A stretch of DNA of 64,000 bases. Origin: Phoronis australis. Its lineage: Eukaryota; Phoronida; Phoronidae. Below the pieces are notes generated by a model. It made no database searches. It was not told where the DNA came from and saw only the letters and a program-made list of their open reading frames with translations. The position numbers were made by a program, and so were the translations under genes. Shown piece by piece: positions 55,632 to 64,000 of the stretch. Position 1 is the first letter of the stretch, and every line of letters begins with the position of its first letter. The stretch covers positions 1,169,957 to 1,233,956 of the forward strand of contig NMRA01000030.1 in NCBI GenBank assembly GCA_002633005.1, given 5' to 3'.

Positions 55632-56538
55632 ATGGAATTGTTATCAAAACACGTCGTCGCGCTAAGCCTTATTACTGCTAATTTCCCTGGTGCAAGTCTT
55701 CGACAGGTGGCCACAAATTCCCAAAAGACCTAAGATTACTATATTCGTGGACAATTGCCGTCAAAAGGATCAACTAACTGACAAAAAGTGTGTGGATGCT
55801 GAAGCCCCGTGTGTGCTCTATGACTATGCAGTTCCATTCGGAAACTACACATCATTACTTGGTAAGTATTTAGCAATCAGTTTCTATCAACACTGTTCGG
55901 TGATGTTATCCCCACCAGTTACCTCACTGAATAACGGGTTTATTAAGTGGAACTAAGTGTTTCTTTTAGGAAACTCACCCGGTACTCGGATGCCGGGTAG
56001 GCTAGCAGCACATATTCATATTGTCCTGGGTGGGAGTGCTCCCAAAATGAGGTGTATGCTACGTGATGCACAGAAGTCAAGGGTGACTTTTTCACAGCAG
56101 TTTCTCTTCAAAACTATGCTGTTTCCGATAAAATTCTCGAGATGAGTGAGTTTCCTTATTTTATCAAGGACCCCACCCCCAGGACTACCAGATCAGTTAT
56201 CGAATTAATATGAATAAGCCTTAATTCAGTAAGTGTCGTAACATTGCATTGGAAAAAATTGACACCTAGAATGAATTTTACTTGTTGAGATCAGAAGCAC
56301 ACTTTAAGCGTCATGAAAAATTCACATTGTCAAATCACTTTTAGCCTGTTTCACGTATTTTAATTCAGATATTAAATAAGACTTGGATACAAAGGTTATT
56401 AGTTTCTACATATAAACATGAAGATGAAACGTCAAGTATGTTCTCCTTTACAAATGTAGTTTTATCTTGTCTTTTCTTTTACAATTTGCTAATATTTCTG
56501 TTACAGGTGAGATTAAACAACTGAAACCAACCACATGA
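55632..56538 (+). CDS. Candidate small two-exon gene, unrecognised
   Basis: A well-formed donor (CTTG-GTAAGT) at 55861 ends an open segment reading VFDRWPQIPKRPKITIFVDN, CRQKDQLTDKKCVDAEAPCV and LYDYAVPFGNYTSLL. An acceptor TTTCTGTTACAG at 56506 leads to GEIKQLKPTT and a stop at 56538. An alternative acceptor (TTCTTTTAG, exon from 55970) gives a longer tail ending at 56145. The only nearby ATG (55632) lies in a different frame that stops after 32 codons, while a hydrophobic LLLLISLV run sits in the main frame, so the true start is unclear. No family is recognised. Confidence 0.35.
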
Positions 56539-59111
56539 CCGTCTATTTAACCTTTGGACAAAATGAACAGCAATCCTTCAGCAATAACATGAGAGAATTG
56601 AACGTAATTCAGAAATTCAGCACTTGATATGCCAGATTATGGACTCCGTCGCAATGTTGTTTCTTTCTGTGCTTTTTCAGTTTGCCATTTGTTTTTAAAT
56701 ACACCGATAATTGTTTATTATCGAATCTTTTGCCTATCAGATTCTTATCTAGCTACAATTGACAACATACTTTTCTTACATGCAGAACTTTTGTTCATAG
56801 ACAAGTTAACACAAACCTTAAAATTGTTCAACGGTCTTCTTAAGAAAGCTCTAAAATTAATTACACACACAAACAAATCAAATACAAACAAAGGGAATAC
56901 TTCATTTTGATCGCTGCACATTTCTATAGGTCAATGGGAAAATGACAATTTGCAAGCGCATTTGTTAATCACTTCAGCTTTATCAAGAATAAGCACAAGT
57001 GCACTGCATGGGATTTTAAAACTGAAGAAATATTGTGTGACAAACTTGCCTGTTGATTAAAAAATTATTCGATCATCAAAGTGCAACATTAATGGGCTTT
57101 CTACTGACAATAAGACAATCGATGCAGTCACTGAATTTCATTTCCCCATAACGTGTACCAAATTGAAAAGTTTTTACCATTAGTATAAAGCCTTTCTTCT
57201 GAAAGGAAAAGTTAATGTCACTCAGCTTTTGGCTTTCATTTCACTGGGATCTAGTTTCAATGGCCTATAGAAGCGCTTGTAAAAAAGGTTTAGTTTCGAT
57301 ACGTGGCTTTCTTTCATGTAACCTCATTCAGCCTCAATAACATCCACAATTAGACCCTTGAAGGTAAACACAGCAGTATATCACTTCAATCGTTTTGAGC
57401 CCAAAATCAGACCCTGAATTAGACCAGAGTGTCACCAGGTCTTCTTTGGTTTCAGTCCCTCATGTTTCTTCCAGGAAAGGAAATAAGCTATTGTCCACAC
57501 ATGACTCATTGCCTATGAAAGGGCATCCTCGCCAACAAGGCTTACTTGTATAGCAGTCAGATATAGTTCCTCTGAATACACAGACAGTCCACTGGCATAT
57601 TGTATTATGGTAAGTTAGTACTGCGATTGACATTTCTCAAGGGCCATGCAGCACTGCTGGTGAGTGAAAGTGCTGTGGGAAGAGAACGGAGTAACAAAGC
57701 TTGTCTATGATACAGCTTGAAGTGGCCTTAAAATGTCACTGAACCTGGAACAAATATTGAAATATGAATAATTAAGTGCTCCAGATTGGATCAAAAATGC
57801 TATCCCTGTTTTTCAAAAATATATGGTGATTGCTTAACAGTTTCACATAAAATTAAACAATTACTATTTTCAGAAACCAAGGGTGTATATAATAAGTAAT
57901 GCATAAAATTGTGTTTTTATTTATCATTTTTAGCTACAACAATTTTTTAAACGCATCAATCGTCTGCAAAAGTTGTTTGAGACAACTTCAAACCTTTGTT
58001 ACCCATTTTCAAGCGTTTTTAATTTTGATACTTTCAACAATTTTAAACTCCGATTACAGATTCATGGGTGTGTCAAGCATGCTCCTAGTTTAAGGCTGAG
58101 GGAACCGTTTCTCAGACTTTTAATTTTTCTTCTAATAGAATTTATGAAGACTTGGGTCATTTAAAAATGATGGATAATCTTTCTGTTGTTTAAGACTAAT
58201 TACAAATCGCAAGGCATCATCAAAAATGCAATTTTCACAAAAATGGTAGTCATTTTAATTTATAACGACTTGCAACAATTCAAGGTATGAGTTAAGACTA
58301 TTCAGTCACGGTGAATTCAGAAAATGTAATATATTTTCACAGGTTTACACTTGATAGAAAAACAGTACTCATGAAATAAACTTGAAGGAACTTCATGAAG
58401 GTTAAGAATTACCTCATCCTGCTCTTTCCCCCAAACATGTATTACCTGTTATTTCCCCACACATTCGGTTGCACCAAATATTACAACCTCAACCCCCATG
58501 CCCCATGTAAATTAACAAAATGACTTACATACCTTTGTTTAAAAATAGCTGCTCCTTTTCAAAGGCTTTGTTCGTTGTCTCCAATATTGAAAGTAGGCTT
58601 TGGCAACAGATCTGCACTGGATGGGAAGATCTTGTTGGTTAGCTGCAGTAAAATGCTTAAAAACCAATTTTTGTCCATTCAGGGACGGTGCAGAAGCGAT
58701 GCATATCTCCTCTGCACGGTACAAGCCCTAAAACCTAAGAACAAAGGTTGCGTGAAACAGACGTGATAGATTTCCATTTCAACGTGTAATAGATTTCCAG
58801 AAGACATATGATAGGGAGTAAACAAATAGTCTAATGCAATGGATATTTGTCATGTACGCTTTGCCATTGGGCTTGGTTTGCAATCTTAACTCATTAACCT
58901 GTATCGAGTTGACAGCATAAACATTCAGCATTGATTGATGTAACTGTCACTGATAAACTGTAACGAATCATTCCAAACAACAATAATGCTTTGATGTACG
59001 AAAAGATAACGATTGCTACGTCAAGTATCGCAACACATATTACAACAAACAAAGAATAGCCCGACTGGCGACTGCCGCGAAGTCGACATCGGCGAGTACC
59101 TCAGTTAAAAA
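56539..59111. other. Intergenic or intronic AT-rich sequence
   Basis: 2.6 kb with only short chance-like frames; nothing recognised. Confidence 0.65.
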
Positions 59112-59343
59112 GCATCAGTAGAATAATCATGGAATAATCGTTAAAATAATCACAAACCTTACCTTTGTATAAGGTCGTGCTTACTTCCTCTCATAGAAGC
59201 ACCCTTTTCACGCAATCTCAGATTCAGTTGGCACGGCTGCAAACCATTTCACCATGTATTTAAAGGGCTCGCGAAATCGAGGCTATTAATCTATCACCAC
59301 TAGTACGCGCGCACCCTCTAGTTATTGCAGATTTTCCGAATAG
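59112..59343 (+). repeat. 230-bp dispersed repeat, copy 2
   Basis: Second copy of 14236-14466, same orientation, about 90 percent identical by eye. Confidence 0.85.
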
Positions 59344-59607
59344 CCTCATTGCCTCGGCGTGAAAACAACACCCAAAATCGGTCGCGGAGCTGGAGTGCAT
59401 TGCATAGTGCGTCTCCAAAAAGTATGCGTGCTCACATCACAAAAGATACAGATGCAGGAACATGAGAGCGGCATATGTGCGTACGTATCTTGTTCACCAG
59501 TATCAATGTACATGTAGGTTTAGATGATCAACCGAAGCCACTGTACATTTAGTCCTTCAAGGGACATATCAAACATACCAAATTCGCTGAGGAATTATTG
59601 ATTAACC

Positions 59608-59813
59608 TGGACCGGTAGCGCAGAAGGGGGGCTTCTTAGACCCCAGATCGAGACGTTCCCGTTTTTTTAGTCCACCAGTAGCAGAAGGTTCGCCTAACCT
59701 GCCCCTGCAACTTTCGGGCCTGTGCTGAAAACACAATCGCGCTTTCCCAATTCCCCGAGACAACATGTTGGGATGTCGCCCTCCCTTATGGCATCCTAGA
59801 TCCGCCACCGATG
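59608..59813. repeat. hAT-terminus-like fragment
   Basis: G-rich and C-rich tract ending CCTAGATCCGCCACCG, close to the hAT terminal CGTAGATCCGCCACTG at 46.8 kb. The segment CTTATGGCATCCTAGATCCG also resembles CTTATGGTATCGTAGATCCA at 13.49 kb. Confidence 0.55.
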
Positions 59814-60036
59814 TTTAATAAAGTGCTAATACACCATGGTCTTCCAAGATTTTAAAACCATACGGTTCAATCTTTTCAAGGGACTTCCCATAATAGGCAA
59901 CGGGTGCAGATTCAAAATAATTTTAAAAAGAGTCCTAGGTTCAACCTCAACGATATTGTGAGAAACGCATTGACAGCTGTGGATGCAGAGTAGGCCTACG
60001 TTTTGGAAACGAGGAGGTTGAGATTTAAAACCGTTT

Positions 60037-60306
60037 TTAAACTTGCGCCAACTTCAAAAAAATTACTACATCTGAACTATCGGCAATCTCGGTATTGTTC
60101 GTGATATAACTATATCCTTCTGTATTTTGCCACGAAGAACTGAATTCAGACTGTAATCTTTTGCGATTTACATCTATAAGTGAGGATACACCATGTTTTA
60201 CCATTTTTGTCTTTTGTTGAAAACATTCCTTTTCAAGGAAGTGGGGCTCGTTCAACAATGATATGTAATTAATAATTGCGTTAAGTTGAACTTTGGAGAA
60301 AGACAT
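60037..60306 (-). other. Unrecognised open frame, 89 codons
   Basis: ATG to stop, starting SFSKVQLNAIINYISLLNEP and continuing with mixed polar residues. No motif, repeat or splice context. Could be a first exon or chance. Confidence 0.2.
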
Positions 60307-60641
60307 TTTTCGAGAACTGGCGACTAATCGGATATGATTACAGTCACCAGGTCATTAGAATAGCAGATAACGAGCATGTACGAAACACGTAACAATTTGA
60401 TGTACGGAATGGGCCCCTATTTCCTAGAAGAACACTGGAATTTGAAGTTCGTTTCTTTGAAAGTGGTAGGTATGGAACAAAAACGGCCAACGTCAAAGTC
60501 AGCGACAGTGTTAAGTATGCATTTTATGTGATGTAGCAAAAGAGTAAATATACCAAATTCCCTTATCTGTCCACAGCTACGCGTGTGGTTGGCGGCAACC
60601 TGCAACAAAAAATGGCTTTTCGTTGGTTGCACAATGTCCAA

Positions 60642-62305
60642 TCTCTGTCTTTATATATATGTTTCGGACTAAAAAACACTGATAAAATAACAAACATATT
60701 TGATTTTATCGTAACAGTGATATTTCTTTCATCTTTTTAAAAGATGTTTAAAACATGGGACTACGCTGCCACGTTTTTAAACTATTCGCTCGACCTTGTT
60801 AAATAGGCCATAGTGCCAGCTCTCCTATCTTTCACCTCCGGGGCCACTTTCTGGGGGCAACGGGAACTTTGCATTAAACCAATCTACAGCTGTTCAAAAG
60901 TCCATTTCAAATAAGTTCCCAAGAATACACTTGCAAGTTTAGTAGGAATTTTAATTTAAAAGCTGGAAAAATATAACCTCAACTAATATTTTAGTCACCA
61001 GGTGTCAGTGCAAAATGATCCAAACAGCCAATCAAATGCCCGGAAAATATTGTGTCCATACCTTTCCCCTTCAAAAGTCGTCTGCTTGGCATGAAAACAT
61101 TCACCAGAGGACAGTCAGCTGATGTTATCCTGCTGGCTTAGCTAGCTTGTTTACTGCTACTGACTACATTGGATAGCATTAATTCTTGGATGGGTGTGCA
61201 AGTAATAGGCAAATACCAAGGGTCAAGGCTCAAAAACCAGCATGCAGCAGTTAGGAATTGAGGAAAGCCAAATCAAGTGGCCACGAGTGTCATTGTACTG
61301 AAACAATTCTTGGCACATTCCTGAATCATTTCGTGTTTCGCAAAGAACAGTTTTGGGTCTGCTAAGGCTCTGCTGAAACCATGAATTATTGAACTAGTCT
61401 GCGACTTCACAATTAGACTGGCAAGATGTCTGCCCCTTGTTGCATTCATGTGTCAGCTTCTGCTCAAATTTCTTAGCTGGAATTTTCAGTTATTACCTGG
61501 CCTAAGGCTACTGCAAACAAACGTATCAACATTGAGTGCAAGAGAAGTATCATTGCTGATAAGTTTTTAAGTTTTCGTAGCTCTGAAGTACTCCGTCAAT
61601 CTTAATAAATATCCACATTCTCAAAAACTCGAGCCCCCCATTTTTAGTCTTGGTGCACGCATGCTTCTATCACAAGCAGTGTTACAGACACTTAACAGAG
61701 GTAACAAAAATTGAAAGATCTCTTAAAAAAGAAAAAAAAAACAAGTTGATGGTGGAAATAATGTTGAGCCCTCTACAAAATTAAGGAGATTGTCACTGTC
61801 AATTACATGTACATATACATTATATGTCTTGCCACCACAATAAACCATTTGCCACAAATCAAATTTCATCACAGGGGAACTTCACAAACGAAAGGAAAGT
61901 TGAAAACCTATCCCAGTTGCAAACATTCAATTGTTAATACGCCTACCTATTCTTAATTTGAAAAGGTGTCATATATGGTAAATAATCTTTATTTTATGTC
62001 ACAAAACAAAAAAATATTTTGCTTGATGAATTTGTAGTAATATTGGTCTCTGTCTCAAATGTAGTGGCAGTAGTTTTTACCTACCTGTGATTGATCCTCA
62101 CAGTGTGACTGCTTTTTATGAACTTCTACGCTTATTTTAAGATCCTTTTATGTAGAATCATGAGCAGTGATTGGAAATATAAAAATGGAAATATTGCCTG
62201 TGTTCTGTAATTTATGTATCTTGAAAATTCAAATGTTGCGCAGATTTCAGTATCTCACATTTTGAAGATTCTTGAATTGGAGTTTTTAGCAAAGCAAAAT
62301 ACTTA
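60642..62305. other. AT-rich sequence without a gene
   Basis: Nothing recognised on either strand. Confidence 0.7.
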
Positions 62306-62479
62306 CTCTTCCAATTACGTGCTGTTTAAAACAGGAAGCGTCAAATGAAATTTTAGCTCTACGGTAAAGAAGACGCTTTCCAATTTCAAACAAAAACTAT
62401 TGCCAACATGACCATTCCTCTATTTTTCAAAGGCTGAACCACTGTATTAAGGATGATGAAAATGTTTCTATGTTTTAAA
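62306..62479 (+). repeat. 174-bp exact duplicate, copy 1
   Basis: Identical over 174 bases to 62623-62796 (begins CTCTTCCAATTACGTGCTGT, ends CTATGTTTTAAA). Confidence 0.97.
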
Positions 62480-62622
62480 GTGTACACAACATGACTCTAG
62501 TACCTCAAAATAAATTTTATTATTATATCTTACTTGATTTCAGTGCCTTTAGTGCACAGCTCATAAAGAAACACGCAAAAATTGAAAAAAATAATAATTA
62601 TGTACAACGTCATGGGTTGAAN

Positions 62623-62796
62623 CTCTTCCAATTACGTGCTGTTTAAAACAGGAAGCGTCAAATGAAATTTTAGCTCTACGGTAAAGAAGACGCTTTCCAA
62701 TTTCAAACAAAAACTATTGCCAACATGACCATTCCTCTATTTTTCAAAGGCTGAACCACTGTATTAAGGATGATGAAAATGTTTCTATGTTTTAAA
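62623..62796 (+). repeat. 174-bp exact duplicate, copy 2, abutting an N
   Basis: Starts on the base right after the N at 62622. Exact identity next to an ambiguous base points to overlapping contig ends or two haplotypes joined rather than a biological repeat. Confidence 0.95.
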
Positions 62797-64000
62797 TTGT
62801 TTGAAGGCAGCTGCACAGTGCAATCAATGCTAATAATGATGCTCATTTCTCGTAATGCTTATTTTTGTTACTGAGCACTGAGACAAAATGAAATTTCAGT
62901 TGTTGGACATACTGTGTGCTTAGGTGAAGAGCATTTTGGTTATCTATTTCAGTTAAATAGGATTACTGTAGCAAGGTGTTTAGATAAAACGGTGTTTAGG
63001 TTGTCAAAACTTTTTTAATTTAGGTAGGGTGCAGGCTTGCAGAGATATTTTTTTAACTTTGTCTTTGCCATTAAAGTTGGGCTAAAAATTTGTTTTTCCT
63101 GGTTAACTCATGGAAGACATTGAACGGTTTGTATGCAAGCTGTACAGGTGTCATCAACAGTTAATAAAGCACGCCACCACATATTCAGGTTGAAATCTGT
63201 GATCTGCCTCCCCATCATCATTGTTTGCTGCTACATGCTAAAAGAGCAAACTGCCAGTGTGCCATTCAAACAGGAACGTTGCAACAGCATGTCAGTGCAC
63301 CATCTCCAGTTGCTAATGGGTGGCTTTTGGAGCGGGGTAGTCTGATGTTCCACTGGATGACTCGGCCTTCAGCCCCAGAAAATGCCATGAGAAATGTTTT
63401 TAATGGCAAGTGTAAAAGAAGTGGTTATAGTAAAAAAGGTGCTCTTGTTTGAAGTCAGGCATACCATGCTCTAAGTTGCATGAATGTCCAGACTACGTGT
63501 GAGCACGGTGTCTCAGTAAAAAAACAAGTTTTGATGACAATAATGATGATATAAATGATGATGGAGTGGATGAAGAAACGTAGTAAGTGTATGCTATGTT
63601 GTTAAAGAACTTTAAATTCTCACCCTTATGGAAAATATGGACAACATTTTTTTCATGCTCATGACTGACACTGCTCGGTGTGTCTCTCCCTGTGACAGTT
63701 GAGGGATAATGTTAATTAATTATGACAATTAATGAAATTGATGACAGAAAATTTGTTGCAGAAGCATTGGAAATGTATGGTGTTCACATGTAGGTTGTGA
63801 TGTCAAACCTTTATCAAGTTCCAAATGGTTAACAGTATTATAGTTCTTTTTGTAGCTCAGAGTATAGTAGTATGTTTTCTGGCCAACAGGAGGCGCTGCT
63901 AAAATGATACTTTTTCTCTTTTTTGAGCAATTTTCCAACTAATGTCATAATATTTATCACTTTCCTTGGTCAATAACTTCAAATGAACAAAACCCAATCA
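62797..64000. other. AT-rich sequence at the window end
   Basis: Only short frames; nothing recognised. Confidence 0.7.

Noticed and set aside
56629-56910. 93-codon open frame after the candidate small gene
   Set aside because: AT-rich, Phe/Leu/Lys composition typical of chance frames; no motif.

Overview
This is a window of animal nuclear DNA: a GT-AG intron-rich gene, AT-rich introns and many dispersed repeats, with no bacterial operon structure. The repeat style (many small terminal-inverted-repeat elements, minisatellites, frequent ACATGTACATGT-type words, RNase H-bearing non-LTR remnants) suggests a marine invertebrate such as a hemichordate, echinoderm, cephalochordate or mollusc. I cannot place it more precisely. 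A 64-base N gap and two single N's show a draft assembly.

Positions 734-42484 (+) hold the 3' two thirds of a DNA topoisomerase II gene (TOP2): 21 coding exons, 3120 coding bases, 1039 residues plus stop, with every junction phase-consistent. The fragment starts just after the TOPRIM domain. It covers the winged-helix domain with the catalytic tyrosine, the tower and coiled-coil, and a long charged C-terminal domain. The ATPase and TOPRIM exons lie upstream of the window.

The introns carry most of the interest. Introns 2, 3, 4 and 9 hold tandem copies of the exon-intron junction itself, so extra splice-donor-like sequences follow the real donor, and in intron 11 an array begins exactly at the donor. 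The extreme case is intron 3, with over 30 copies of a 25-bp donor-bearing unit. Other introns contain a MITE family with 6-bp target duplications, a Harbinger-type MITE, three TA-flanked elements with GCCC-rich ends, a TTAA-flanked element, two RNase H remnants of non-LTR retrotransposons, five further minisatellites, and a satellite-like repeat built from about 145-bp modules in a three-module cycle.

Downstream (42.5-64 kb) there is no recognised gene. There is a hAT element with a decayed transposase (44.07-46.82 kb) and a short relative at 52.5-53.1 kb. Phase-compatible exons of an unrecognised minus-strand gene lie at 51.9-53.7 kb, and a reverse-transcriptase remnant at 54.0-54.9 kb. Two candidate exons face away from each other around 55.5 kb. 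The last 7 kb is mostly featureless AT-rich DNA, with an exact 174-bp duplication next to a single N that looks like an assembly join.
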